From contig JAGCVI010000027.1 in assembly GCA_017962445.1 (NCBI GenBank), forward strand, positions 62,001 to 126,000: DNA of 64,000 nucleotides, in the 5' to 3' direction. The notes under the pieces are model-generated. The model saw only the letters and a program-made list of their open reading frames with translations. It did no database searches and had not been told where the DNA came from. The stretch's first letter is position 1, and every line of letters begins with the position of its first letter. The position numbers and the translations under genes are program-made. The stretch comes from Bacteroidales bacterium. GTDB taxonomy: Bacteria; Bacteroidota; Bacteroidia; Bacteroidales; P3. Below, one piece after another: positions 23,996 through 32,514 of the stretch.

Positions 23996-25840
23996 ATGCT
24001 GAATCCTGTAAGACATAAAAGCTGCTTAGTGTTTACAGCATTCCTGCTTTTTGCTGCAAGCGTCACCGCTCAACAACAGAACGAGCAAATGGCCTCGTAC
24101 TACTTTCAAAACAAGGAGTACGATAAAGCCATCGAACTGTATGAACCTCTCTATACTCGTACAAGCAATGTTTACTACTACCAGATGCTGTACCAATGTT
24201 ACATAGAGACCAACCAATTGAAAGAGGCCGAAAAGCTTGTGGAAAAACGCATAAAACGGCAACCAAAAGACCTGTATCTGATGGTTGACCTTGGCAGCAT
24301 CTATCTTCGCGATGACAACAAGAAGAAAGCCGAAAAGACATTCGATGCCGCTATCGAAAAACTCACCTACGACACAAAACAAATCAACGACCTTGCCATT
24401 GCTTTCGAAAACACAGGACGCAGAGACTATGCCATAAAGACATACCTTGCTGCCCGAAAACTGACGAAAAACGATTTCATCTATGTAGTGGAGTTGGCAA
24501 CCCTATACGAAAAATCGGGCGACTACGAGAAGATGATGCAGGAATATTTCGACCTGCTTGACAAATCGCCTGGCAACATGGGTTCTATCCAGATTTCGCT
24601 GCAACGCGCATTGAACGAGACTGCATCACCACAACTTGCCGATGGACTTAGAAAAACGCTCATTTCACGCATACGCGAACATCCGGACAACAGCAACTAT
24701 CTGGAGATGATGATATGGTTCTCTCTGCAACAGAAAGACTTTGACTTTGCTCTGACACAAGCCAAGGCCGTCGACGCACGGTTTCCTGACGATGGATGGA
24801 AACAAGTGATGCGAGTGGCACAGATAGCACAAAACAACGAAGCCTATACCATTGCCGAATCCGCATACAACCATCTGATAGCCAAAGGAAAGGAAAAACC
24901 TTACTACTTCGACAGTCGCGTTGGGCTTCTGAATGTCAAATATGCACGTCTGAACCAAGACCACGCCATCAAGACAGAAAACCTCGATGCTCTTATAAAC
25001 GAATATGAAACAGCGTTGGATGAACTTGGTAAAAACCTGAATACTATTACTCTAATGCGCAACTATTCACACCTGCTGGCATACAACGACTATTCGTCGG
25101 GAAACGGAGACATCTCGAACACGAGACTACAAAAAGCCGCCGACCTGCTATACGACATAATAGAGATGCCACGTGTGCCCAACAATACCGTCAGCGAAGT
25201 GAAACTGGAACTTGGCGACCTGTTGCTTTTCTCGGGCGAAATATGGGATGCTTCACTGCTGTATAGCCAAGTTGAAAAAAAGAACAAAAACGATGTTATA
25301 GGCGCAATGGCCAAATTCCGCAACGCCAAGCTATCGTACTACAACAACGATTTCCAATGGGCCAAATCACAACTCGACGTGCTTCGTGCCTCGACATCCA
25401 AGCTCATAGCCAACGATGCCATGCAGCTGTCGCTGCTTATTAGCGACAATATGGAAGAGGACAGCACTTATGAGATGCTCTCTTATTATGCTGCAGGCGA
25501 CTTAATGCTATACCAAGGCAAGCTTGACTCTGCGTGGGCATTGTACGACGACATCGCCAAGCGCAGCCTCAGCCACGCACTGCTTGATGAAGTGCTGATG
25601 CAGAAAGCCAAGATTCGCTTGAAGCAGGGACGCTACGCCGAAGCCGACACGCTGCTGCAATTCATTGTAGACCACTATTCCGAGGACATACTTGCCGATG
25701 ATGCCCTCTTTATGCTGGCCGAACTCAACGAACAGCAGCTCAACAATCCTGAACGTGCAAAAGCATGCTATGAACAACTGATACTCAACTATCCGACAAG
25801 CCTTTATGTCGACAGGGCACGGAAAAGATACAAGAGATGA
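23996..25840 (+). CDS. Secreted TPR-repeat protein
   Basis: A 614-residue protein with signal peptide (CLVFTAFLLFAASVTAQ). Helical pairs of the tetratricopeptide type run along its length, e.g. ASYYFQNKEYDKAIELYEPL, KEAEKLVEKRIKRQPKDLYL and the C-terminal NPERAKACYEQLILNYPTS. TPR proteins act as scaffolds in envelope complexes; the partner here is unknown. The C-terminal repeats (from about residue 500) resemble the Tol-Pal/gliding-type periplasmic TPRs of Bacteroidetes. The ATG immediately follows the lipoprotein stop codon. Confidence 0.82.
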   Translation: MLNPVRHKSCLVFTAFLLFAASVTAQQQNEQMASYYFQNKEYDKAIELYEPLYTRTSNVYYYQMLYQCYIETNQLKEAEKLVEKRIKRQPKDLYLMVDLGSIYLRDDNKKKAEKTFDAAIEKLTYDTKQINDLAIAFENTGRRDYAIKTYLAARKLTKNDFIYVVELATLYEKSGDYEKMMQEYFDLLDKSPGNMGSIQISLQRALNETASPQLADGLRKTLISRIREHPDNSNYLEMMIWFSLQQKDFDFALTQAKAVDARFPDDGWKQVMRVAQIAQNNEAYTIAESAYNHLIAKGKEKPYYFDSRVGLLNVKYARLNQDHAIKTENLDALINEYETALDELGKNLNTITLMRNYSHLLAYNDYSSGNGDISNTRLQKAADLLYDIIEMPRVPNNTVSEVKLELGDLLLFSGEIWDASLLYSQVEKKNKNDVIGAMAKFRNAKLSYYNNDFQWAKSQLDVLRASTSKLIANDAMQLSLLISDNMEEDSTYEMLSYYAAGDLMLYQGKLDSAWALYDDIAKRSLSHALLDEVLMQKAKIRLKQGRYAEADTLLQFIVDHYSEDILADDALFMLAELNEQQLNNPERAKACYEQLILNYPTSLYVDRARKRYKR

Positions 25841-25841
25841 C

Positions 25842-26621
25842 ATGGAGCAGGTAAGAGCAAAGAAATTCTTGGGCCAGCATTTCCTAACTGACGAAAGCAT
25901 TGCCGAACGCATAGCCCGCAGTCTAAGCGGCAAGACGGCCAATCTGCTTGAAATCGGGCCTGGAATGGGTGTGCTGACAAAATATCTAGTAAATAATCCA
26001 GACTACCAATTCAAAGCCGTTGAGGTTGACCGCGAGTCTGTAGCATTCCTACACAACCACTACCCTACCCTTGATGTGATTGAAGGTGATTTTCTGCGTA
26101 TGGACCTTGACACCTTATTCGATGGTCAATTCGCTATAATCGGAAACTTTCCATATAACATTTCATCGCAAATCCTATTCCGTGTCTTTGAGCAGCGTAA
26201 TAGTGTGCCGGAAGTTGTGGGAATGTTTCAAAAAGAGGTAGCCGAACGCATAGCAGCAGGACCAGGTAGCAAGACCTACGGCATACTAAGCGTGCTGCTA
26301 TCGGCTTTCTACAACATAGAATATCTTTTCACCGTCCATGAACACGTATTCAACCCACCACCAAAAGTAAAATCTGCCGTCATCCGACTGACACGCAACA
26401 ACGTACAGCAACTCAACTGCAACGAGAAAGAGTTTGTTCGTGTTGTGAAAACTGGATTCAACCAACGGCGCAAAACGCTGCGTAATGCATTGAAGCCACT
26501 CAACTGTTCGCTGGATAATATTCCCAACGAACTATTGCTAAAACGCGCCGAGCAACTTGGTGTTGCCGATTTCATATTTATTACAAACAATTTAAAACCC
26601 GAACCAAATAATCAAATATAA
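25842..26621 (+). CDS. rsmA: 16S rRNA (adenine1518/1519-N6)-dimethyltransferase
   Basis: A 259-residue KsgA/RsmA protein. KKFLGQHFLTDE starts the family domain, LEIGPGMGVLT is the SAM-binding motif I, and IGNFPYNISSQI is the catalytic N-(F/L)-P-Y motif IV. Role: dimethylation of two adjacent adenines near the 3' end of 16S rRNA. The start MEQVRAKK at 25842 is chosen, one base after the TPR stop; an in-frame ATG at 25806 would overlap the TPR gene by 35 nt and add non-conserved residues. Confidence 0.94.
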   Translation: MEQVRAKKFLGQHFLTDESIAERIARSLSGKTANLLEIGPGMGVLTKYLVNNPDYQFKAVEVDRESVAFLHNHYPTLDVIEGDFLRMDLDTLFDGQFAIIGNFPYNISSQILFRVFEQRNSVPEVVGMFQKEVAERIAAGPGSKTYGILSVLLSAFYNIEYLFTVHEHVFNPPPKVKSAVIRLTRNNVQQLNCNEKEFVRVVKTGFNQRRKTLRNALKPLNCSLDNIPNELLLKRAEQLGVADFIFITNNLKPEPNNQI

Positions 26622-26625
26622 AACG

Positions 26626-27225
26626 ATGTCTGTATTAGAATTCATAATATTATCCATAGCCCTTTCGTTCGAAGCACTGATAATGATGCATGGTTGTGCA
26701 AAACAGACCCCTATAAAACTGACAAAAGGCCTTGGCGAGTCTTTTTCAATAGCCCTAGTCAACGCCATACTCATTGCCTTGGGACTTTGGATGGGTGGAA
26801 AACTGCGATTCACTCCACAAGTCACCGATCCTGACGCAGTATCGACCACCAAAATGTGGCTGGAGACCGACAACCTTATCTATTTAGGAATGACATTATT
26901 TGTCGCATTTCGCATGCTGTTTGGTTCAAAGAAAAGACATAACATGGCGCGACAATACGACATAGAACAGTTCGAAACTGCGTTATTGCTTGGTATAGCC
27001 ATCGGTATCAACACATTCATTATCGGACTGGCACTCGGATTCCGCATAACATTCATCGACAACGTATGGCGTGCCACAATTCCTATTGTCATCATCATGA
27101 CGCTTTTTGCATTTCTCGGCGTAATGTTCGGAAGACAGAAGAAAGAACTCCGCAGCCGTCGCTATACACTTATCGCCGTACTTTTACTGTTGGCTTTTGC
27201 CCTTAAGAGCGCACTATGGGGATAG
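26626..27225 (+). CDS. MntP-like putative manganese efflux membrane protein
   Basis: A 199-residue protein with six predicted membrane segments in two related halves, the plan of the MntP (DUF204) family. Each half begins with a helix equivalent to the MntP metal-site helix: SIALSFEALIMMHGCA in TM1 and LLGIAIGINTFIIGLALGF in TM4. The acidic residue the family usually has in each is Glu in the first and Asn in the second, so the transported ion may differ or activity may be altered. No yybP-ykoY-type riboswitch is present; the gene is 4 nt after rsmA. Confidence 0.65.
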   Translation: MSVLEFIILSIALSFEALIMMHGCAKQTPIKLTKGLGESFSIALVNAILIALGLWMGGKLRFTPQVTDPDAVSTTKMWLETDNLIYLGMTLFVAFRMLFGSKKRHNMARQYDIEQFETALLLGIAIGINTFIIGLALGFRITFIDNVWRATIPIVIIMTLFAFLGVMFGRQKKELRSRRYTLIAVLLLLAFALKSALWG

Positions 27226-28050
27226 TCAACGAATCATCCAGTTGATTCCGGCAAGGGTATTGAATTGTACATCCGAACCCAAATCTCCCTTTGAACCCGA
27301 CATACCAACCAGTCCGACAAGTTGTAGGTTGTGGCGGACCTGCCAGTGGGCTTCGAAACTGCCTGCAAGCCTTCCGGCACTGTTTATGTTGCTGCCGCCG
27401 GCACTTAACATCAGACGGTCGGTGGCCAGCCAGCGACCGAAAAGAGAGAACAGCAATCCACTGTTGTATTTGTATGCGTTTACACTATACCTGTCCCAGC
27501 TGTAACCAAGTATGTAGTCGATTGCCCAGCGTCGGCCTATGCGGTTGCGGAACTGGAAACCAATCTCTGGCTGTATCAAGTGATCCCAACGGTCTACAAA
27601 CGCGTTTTGGCTCAATGTATAGCCTACGTAAGTATAGAATGATGTTTGCGGCAGCCATCCTTTGCCATCAAGCAACTGTAGTTTTGCACCTATCGAAGGA
27701 TTGACACCCGTGGTGTTGCGCAGATAGACTGTGTCCCACGTGTTGTATCTTCCATTTATGTCGAACGTTATCTCAGCACGGCTGCCAATACCAATCCGGA
27801 GACCTGTCGAGAGTCCAACACAATGTAGGTTGGCATCGAAGCCCTGAATGTTTTTAATATTGAAATGGTAGTAATCCACTGCACTGTTCCACTGCATGTG
27901 GCCATGTCCCATAACATTAGGACCTGTGGTGGAAAACAAGGGATTAATAGTATCGTTTTGTGCTTTCCCTACAGAAATACCTACTATTGTCAAAATTCCG
28001 AAAAAAATAATAGCAAGGGCAGACGAATTGGTGAAGTGTGTTTTTTTCAT
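27226..28050 (-). CDS. Outer-membrane beta-barrel protein (transporter-like)
   Basis: A 274-residue protein with signal sequence (LAIIFFGILTIVGISVGKAQ). The mature part shows repeating amphipathic strands, e.g. NLHCVGLSTGLRIGIGSRAEITF and LMLSAGGSNINSAGRLAGS. The overall pattern (WNSAVDYYHF, GLRIGIGSRAEITFDINGRY, IGAKLQLLDGKGWLP) resembles the porin-like family listed as phenol-degradation MetA. The function is unknown. It is the last gene of the second sigma/anti-sigma group and its stop abuts that of the convergent MntP-like gene. Confidence 0.7.
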   Translation of the reverse strand: MKKTHFTNSSALAIIFFGILTIVGISVGKAQNDTINPLFSTTGPNVMGHGHMQWNSAVDYYHFNIKNIQGFDANLHCVGLSTGLRIGIGSRAEITFDINGRYNTWDTVYLRNTTGVNPSIGAKLQLLDGKGWLPQTSFYTYVGYTLSQNAFVDRWDHLIQPEIGFQFRNRIGRRWAIDYILGYSWDRYSVNAYKYNSGLLFSLFGRWLATDRLMLSAGGSNINSAGRLAGSFEAHWQVRHNLQLVGLVGMSGSKGDLGSDVQFNTLAGINWMIR

Positions 28051-28092
28051 TATTTCAAAATATTAAAGATATTGATAATGTTTTAGTTTTGT

Positions 28093-28821
28093 TTATAGGA
28101 ACATTGTTATGCCAGTCATATATATTTTCTCTCCGGAATCTGGGTCTTTGTAGGTGGGCAGGATATTGGTAAAGAAGCGGATGCCGTGGACAAGGCCAAT
28201 AAGATCCGTGCTGAATGTGAGTCCCAGTTCCATCTTCCAGGGATTCATGGCATTGAACGTATCACGGTTATAACCGTCCCAACTCCAATTGTCGTCGGTG
28301 ATGTGAGTGACGGTGCTAATGTCGAACCACTGCGTTACGGCATACCCTGCAAAGAAATCCAACCCAATGAAGAATAGATTCTTACGTTCGCTGTTGGGAT
28401 ACCATTTCAGTTCGATAGGTATTCCCACATAGCTGTTGAAAGCGTAGGCTTTTTGTGTGCCCGTGGTTGGGGTCTGGTTTATCCGGAGACCATGTTCCTC
28501 AAAATTGTCAATTACTGTTCCTGCAGGCTCGACAGCATAATAGAGGGGCATCCAGCAGAAATCGTAACGCAATCCTGCCGACAGTTTCCAGTGGGACGAC
28601 AGCTGCCAATTCGCCATCAAAGGTATCTGCAGTTGGAAGCCGTATTTGCTGTAGTATGGCGAATGGTCGTTGCCATTAGCATAGAGCGTGGCTCCGGCCG
28701 AGAGTCCCAGTTGCACCGAGAACTGCTTTTGCGACCCTGTTGTTTTGTTGGTGACGTCGGACTGGGCAATAATACTTGTTGCCAGTAACAATGCAAGTCC
28801 AAAAACAATTATCTTTTTCAT
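28093..28821 (-). CDS. Outer-membrane beta-barrel protein, unknown function
   Basis: A 242-residue protein. The start MKKIIVFGLALLLATSIIAQ at 28821 gives a clean signal peptide; an upstream in-frame ATG at 28893 lies inside the anti-sigma-like gene and is rejected. The mature protein has barrel-like strands such as FSVQLGLSAGATLYANG, WKLSAGLRYDF and LGLTFSTDLIGLVHGIRFF. It lies 19 nt after the anti-sigma-like gene, matching the layout of the group at 14595-17190. Confidence 0.72.
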   Translation of the reverse strand: MKKIIVFGLALLLATSIIAQSDVTNKTTGSQKQFSVQLGLSAGATLYANGNDHSPYYSKYGFQLQIPLMANWQLSSHWKLSAGLRYDFCWMPLYYAVEPAGTVIDNFEEHGLRINQTPTTGTQKAYAFNSYVGIPIELKWYPNSERKNLFFIGLDFFAGYAVTQWFDISTVTHITDDNWSWDGYNRDTFNAMNPWKMELGLTFSTDLIGLVHGIRFFTNILPTYKDPDSGEKIYMTGITMFL

Positions 28822-28840
28822 TTTTTTATTTTTATTTGTT

Positions 28841-29518
28841 TCAGAATAGATTGAATGCGAGCATCGTGCCATCCATCTTGCTTGGTTCAGCACGGCGCAG
28901 TTTCAGCCAGTGGCGATGTTCTTTGACTGGATCGGTTGAATTGTTCGTATTGGCTTCCGGTTCTGAGAGCTGTGCCATTTGCTCATACATGCTTTCTCCT
29001 TCTATGTTATTGTCATCATACCCTGGCTTATCGTTTTCAGCAAACAACTCTATCATCTCTTTTTCCGGCACTGTCTCATATTCTTCAATTTCCTTCTCTG
29101 TCGAAGGCACTTCATCCAACAATTTGAACTGTTCCGGCAAATCCTCATCGCCAGTAACAATTTGTTTTCTAACTGCTCTTGTAACAGGAATCGGCACGAT
29201 GGTTTTTCTACTGTCAACAGTTTCGAACGCAGGCTGAAACGCTTCATTGTTAACTTCTGCTGTCAACGGTCCATCCACGGTTACGGACTCTTCCCCTATC
29301 AGCTTTACTATTGTTGTAACAAACAGTGCCATACATGCAGCTGCCGAAATAGTAATGGTCCATACACGACGCAGTTTACGACTCCTTATTGCAGTTTCCT
29401 CAGCATCCAGCGTCTTTATCAGCTCCATCAACTGCTGCTGGCGACGGCTGTCGCGACCAGCATGCTCTACCGTTCTGAGCAGTTGTTCCAAGTTCATTCC
29501 CCCATTAGTTGTTTTCAT
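28841..29518 (-). CDS. Membrane anti-sigma-factor-like protein
   Basis: A protein of about 225 residues. The N-terminal ~50 residues are cytoplasmic and helical (NLEQLLRTVEHAGRDSRRQQQ). One membrane segment is at about 54-77 (VWTITISAAACMALFVTTIV). The periplasmic part is strongly acidic, e.g. EKEIEEYETVPEKEMIELF, and looks disordered. It partly overlaps the sigma-factor gene (29505). The choice among ATGs at 29524, 29518 and 29497 is uncertain; I use 29518. The anti-sigma role is inferred from topology and gene order; no zinc motif is visible. Confidence 0.68.
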   Translation of the reverse strand: MKTTNGGMNLEQLLRTVEHAGRDSRRQQQLMELIKTLDAEETAIRSRKLRRVWTITISAAACMALFVTTIVKLIGEESVTVDGPLTAEVNNEAFQPAFETVDSRKTIVPIPVTRAVRKQIVTGDEDLPEQFKLLDEVPSTEKEIEEYETVPEKEMIELFAENDKPGYDDNNIEGESMYEQMAQLSEPEANTNNSTDPVKEHRHWLKLRRAEPSKMDGTMLAFNLF

Positions 29519-29990
29519 ATTCAAATAACATTTGTTTCAAACTATTGTAAGCGCGCGAAAGCAAGACATATACGTTCCCTTCACTTATCCTCATCGTCGA
29601 GGCAATATTTTTTGTGTCGCAGTCATCAAAATGTCTTAGTCTTACCACCTGCGCCTGCCGCTCGGGAAGCCTGTCGATAAGGCTTAATGCCATCTGCAAA
29701 CGTTCGTCTTCTTCATACTGATCGTCGGCAATCTCAAATCTTTCGTCGATTTCGGCGATAGGACGGCGTTTTCGGAGAATATCAATACATTTACGCTTGA
29801 CCATCGAAATGCACCATGCTTCCATATTAATCACATTACGGAGCTTCTCACGTTCATTCCAAAGCGACACAAAACAGTCCTGCACTGCATCGGCTGCATC
29901 ATCCTCATTGCCGAGGAATTGTTCAGCCATGCGTTGCATGGCAGGCTGCATCGGCAGTATCTTTTTTTGGAATTTTTCCGTATCGCTCAT
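29505..29990 (-). CDS. ECF-type RNA polymerase sigma factor
   Basis: A 161-residue sigma factor. The sigma2 region is seen in NEDDAADAVQDCFVSLWNERE with MEAWCISMVKRKCIDILRKRR, and sigma4 in LPERQAQVVRLRHFDDCDTKNIASTMRISEG with VYVLLSRAYNSLK. It heads a group of sigma, membrane anti-sigma-like protein and two outer-membrane proteins. The target promoters are not known; I found no obvious autoregulatory promoter in the 105 nt upstream. Confidence 0.9.
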   Translation of the reverse strand: MSDTEKFQKKILPMQPAMQRMAEQFLGNEDDAADAVQDCFVSLWNEREKLRNVINMEAWCISMVKRKCIDILRKRRPIAEIDERFEIADDQYEEDERLQMALSLIDRLPERQAQVVRLRHFDDCDTKNIASTMRISEGNVYVLLSRAYNSLKQMLFEYENN

Positions 29991-30032
29991 ACCCTGTAGT
30001 CGTTAAAGAACGAAAAATCTTACACAAATATT

Positions 30033-30073
30033 AAAAAAAAATGCAGAACAAACTGATAACAGCCTATTCTGCA
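30033..30073 (-). terminator. Candidate terminator of the CoA-transferase/kal operon
   Basis: On the minus strand a 7-bp stem, TGCAGAA/TTCTGCA (30042-30048 with 30067-30073), with an 18-nt loop, leads into a run of nine T. It lies 23 nt after the kal stop. Confidence 0.5.
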
Positions 30074-30095
30074 CTTAGTTGCGCGTAAAAAAAAC

Positions 30096-30488
30096 TTACT
30101 TGTTCTTGCGTTGGCAATCCTTGGGAGTTACGCAGGTACCGCTGGCACGGCAGACAAGGATTTTCTCCTCCAACACATCAGCAGCACTGTCGCTGATGTC
30201 GGGACGTGTTTTGATGACTTTGTATGCCTCAAAGCTCATTTTGCGACTGGTATTGCCAACATGGGTAATCTCACCGTAAGCCTCGATATAATCGCCGGCA
30301 TATACAGGAGCTTTGAATTCAACCATATCGTAAGCGCAAAACAGACCCTCGTCACCATCTTGGATGATGAGAAGTTCAGTTGCGACATCGCCAAAAAGGT
30401 GGAGCATGTGTGCACCGTCAACGAGGTTTCCACCGTAGTGGGCGTCCTTGGCGCTCATGCGGACGCGGAGCATTGATTTTACTGCCAT
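30096..30488 (-). CDS. kal: 3-aminobutyryl-CoA ammonia-lyase-like hotdog protein
   Basis: A 130-residue hotdog-fold protein. [22 protein letters not shown] and [22 protein letters not shown] match the Kal enzyme of lysine fermentation, which removes ammonia from 3-aminobutyryl-CoA to give crotonyl-CoA. The C-terminal tail [15 protein letters not shown] carries two Cys. It follows the CoA-transferase subunit A gene by 6 nt, the reverse of the kal-atoD order reported in Fusobacterium. The other lysine-fermentation genes (kamA, kamDE, kdd, kce) are not in this window. Confidence 0.8.
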   Translation of the reverse strand: MAVKSMLRVRMSAKDAHYGGNLVDGAHMLHLFGDVATELLIIQDGDEGLFCAYDMVEFKAPVYAGDYIEAYGEITHVGNTSRKMSFEAYKVIKTRPDISDSAADVLEEKILVCRASGTCVTPKDCQRKNK

Positions 30489-30494
30489 AACTAT

Positions 30495-31142
30495 TTATTT
30501 TTTGATAATGAAATCTACGAATATTCCAGGAGTTTTCACGTTTTCAGGAGCTATACTGCCTGTTGGGACAATTTCCTGCGGTTCGACAATGACCACGTCG
30601 GCAGCGGTGGCCATCATGGGGCTGAAGTTCTGCGAGGTGCCTTTGTAAACCAGGTTGCCGCTCTCGTCAGCAATGTTGGCGCCGATAATAGCGACGTCTG
30701 CGTGGACTGGCTTCTCAAGCAGATATTCTTTACCGTCGACAGTCACTTTATCCTTGCCGTTCTCAACAACAGTGCCAAGACCTGTCTGGGTCAGCACACC
30801 GCCCAAGCCTGCACCGGCAGCACGAATCTGTTCTGCAAGGGTACCCTGAGGTTGCAGTGTTACATGAAGTTCACCTGCATTCATCTGGTCGATGGTGTTA
30901 TTGTTAGTACCTATATGCGTGGCAATAAGGTTCTTGACCTGATGGTTGGTGATAAGCTTGCCGACACCGACTTCGGGATATGCCGTGTCGTTGCAGATAA
31001 TGGTAAGGTCTTTCACGCCTTTTTCCACCAGGGCGTCAATCAAAGCAATAGGATTTCCCACTCCGAGGAAACCGCCGACCATAACGGTCATGCCGTCGTG
31101 AATTTTTTCAGCAGCTTGCTGTACAGAAACGAATTTGTTCAT
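30495..31142 (-). CDS. 3-oxoacid/butyrate-acetoacetate CoA-transferase subunit A
   Basis: A 215-residue family I CoA-transferase alpha subunit. DGMTVMVGGFLGVGNP is the CoA-binding glycine loop; GLGTVVENGKDKVTVDGKEYLLEKP and ADVAIIGANIADESGN follow the AtoD/ScoA pattern. The catalytic Glu is in the B subunit (AtoA), which is not encoded nearby. Role: transfer of CoA between acetoacetyl- or butyryl-CoA and acetate in fermentation. It is the first gene of a two-gene operon with kal. Confidence 0.88.
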   Translation of the reverse strand: MNKFVSVQQAAEKIHDGMTVMVGGFLGVGNPIALIDALVEKGVKDLTIICNDTAYPEVGVGKLITNHQVKNLIATHIGTNNNTIDQMNAGELHVTLQPQGTLAEQIRAAGAGLGGVLTQTGLGTVVENGKDKVTVDGKEYLLEKPVHADVAIIGANIADESGNLVYKGTSQNFSPMMATAADVVIVEPQEIVPTGSIAPENVKTPGIFVDFIIKK

Positions 31143-31245
31143 AATTATCTGTTTTGTTTTTAATTAATCAATACAACAGAAGCGTATGAATATCAAAGTT
31201 TTTTTGGCAAAAACAATCTCATTCATATCTTCCGATAGTGAACTG

Positions 31246-31253
31246 CAAATATA
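31246..31253 (-). promoter_or_regulatory. Candidate -7 promoter element (CoA-transferase/kal operon)
   Basis: On the minus strand TATATTTG (TAnnTTTG), about 103 nt before the start codon. The -33 element is not clear. Confidence 0.4.
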
Positions 31254-31302
31254 ATAATTTTTTTTGAAACAGAAGAAAAAACAAAACTCGGCAAAATATT
31301 TT

Positions 31303-31332
31303 TTGCCACATGACGTTTTTTAAGTAATTTTG
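31303..31332 (+). promoter_or_regulatory. Bacteroidetes promoter of the 31355 gene
   Basis: TTG at 31303-31305, exactly 19 nt, then TAATTTTG at 31325-31332. This is a full consensus match, 22 nt before the start codon. Confidence 0.75.
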
Positions 31333-31354
31333 CATCGCGAAACAAATGTTTTTT

Positions 31355-31987
31355 ATGAAAAAATTTGCATTGTTCCTAAGCTTGACAACACTGGTTTTCA
31401 GCGCTCTGAAAGCTCAAGATTATATTGTTCCCGAGGAAGTATGGTATCACACCGAGGTGTTGGGAAGCAACTACCACGGCTATGTCTTCAATAAAGAATG
31501 GCCCGTTGACATACTTGTCGAGAATCAGGACGGACGCTTCACACCGGAAGACATTGACATTGCCAAGGCCGAGAAACTGATGCAGAAAAAACTGGCCTTT
31601 CTCAACCGTAACCACGAGAATCAGGAAGGCATGTGTCCAATCATAGACGAGCACATTCGCAAATACATTCGCCAATACGTTGGTTTTACCGACATCAACG
31701 GAGCTAAAATCATTTGGATCAACGCTGTGTGGGACGACAAAGTCCAAAAACAATTATCGCAAGACATTGTACGCACCAGCGGCGGATGTGGCCATTACTG
31801 GAGCATCAAAGTGAACCTCGACACTGAAAAAGTCTACGGATTAGAAGTCAACGAATCTGGGGATGTAAAATACATACCACGTAACAAGAAACCAGGTCCG
31901 CGTATAAGCAGGCCCAAGAACCCGCAGAAGGTGCAGCGCATCCGCAAAACAGGCATTATGCATAACCCTGAGGAAATCACTTTTTAA
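31355..31987 (+). CDS. Secreted protein of unknown function
   Basis: A 210-residue protein with signal peptide (MKKFALFLSLTTLVFSALKAQ). The mature domain begins DYIVPEEVWYHTEVL and includes a mixed helical segment (EDIDIAKAEKLMQKKLAFLNRN) and SGGCGHYWSIKVNLDTEKVYGLEVN. The last 40 residues are very basic (RNKKPGPRISRPKNPQKVQRIRK) and low in complexity, perhaps cell-wall- or nucleic-acid-binding. I do not recognise a family. The start at 31355 follows a consensus promoter; an ATG 9 nt upstream is also in frame. Its stop directly precedes the GtrA ATG. Confidence 0.75.
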   Translation: MKKFALFLSLTTLVFSALKAQDYIVPEEVWYHTEVLGSNYHGYVFNKEWPVDILVENQDGRFTPEDIDIAKAEKLMQKKLAFLNRNHENQEGMCPIIDEHIRKYIRQYVGFTDINGAKIIWINAVWDDKVQKQLSQDIVRTSGGCGHYWSIKVNLDTEKVYGLEVNESGDVKYIPRNKKPGPRISRPKNPQKVQRIRKTGIMHNPEEITF

Positions 31988-32449
31988 ATGCAACAGCCTT
32001 CCGTTATTGCCAAGTTTCTCGAAAAAGAATTCATATTGCGTTTTCTACGCTTTTGCGTGGTAGGCGTTTCCGGTACCATTGTTGACTTCGCCATAACATG
32101 GCTTTTCCGCGATATCATTGGCATCCATGAGCTGATTGCCAACGCCATTGGTTTCACTTTGGCAGCGACAAACAACTATATCCTGAACCGCATCTGGACA
32201 TGGGGTAGCCATGAAAAGAATGTGGGTGTGGAATACCTGAAATTCTTTATCGTATCGCTTATCGGCCTAGGACTGAACACCCTCATTCTAAGTTTGTTGC
32301 TCCATGTATTCACTTTTGCCAACGACGACCTCAATTTCTGGTGTGCAAAAGTTGTGGCCACATTCGTGGTTATGCTATGGAACTTCTTAGCCAACAATTT
32401 CTTTACTTTCCGCAAGAAAGAGGCAAAAGAGAATACCTCTGAGAAATAG
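31988..32449 (+). CDS. GtrA family membrane protein
   Basis: A 153-residue protein with four predicted membrane helices. FLRFCVVGVSGTIVDFAITWLF, ANAIGFTLAATNNYILNRIWTW and the C-terminal LWNFLANNFFTFRKK are the GtrA family pattern. Family role: assistance in flipping or transferring lipid-linked sugars for surface polysaccharide. The ATG is directly after the stop of the upstream gene. The glycosyltransferase at 33783-34964 could be functionally linked. Confidence 0.88.
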   Translation: MQQPSVIAKFLEKEFILRFLRFCVVGVSGTIVDFAITWLFRDIIGIHELIANAIGFTLAATNNYILNRIWTWGSHEKNVGVEYLKFFIVSLIGLGLNTLILSLLLHVFTFANDDLNFWCAKVVATFVVMLWNFLANNFFTFRKKEAKENTSEK

Positions 32450-32514
32450 TTTCCTCTCTTGATTCCCGTAAGAGCTCAGAACAAATAATATCTTATCAAT
32501 CAATATTCCCAGAC

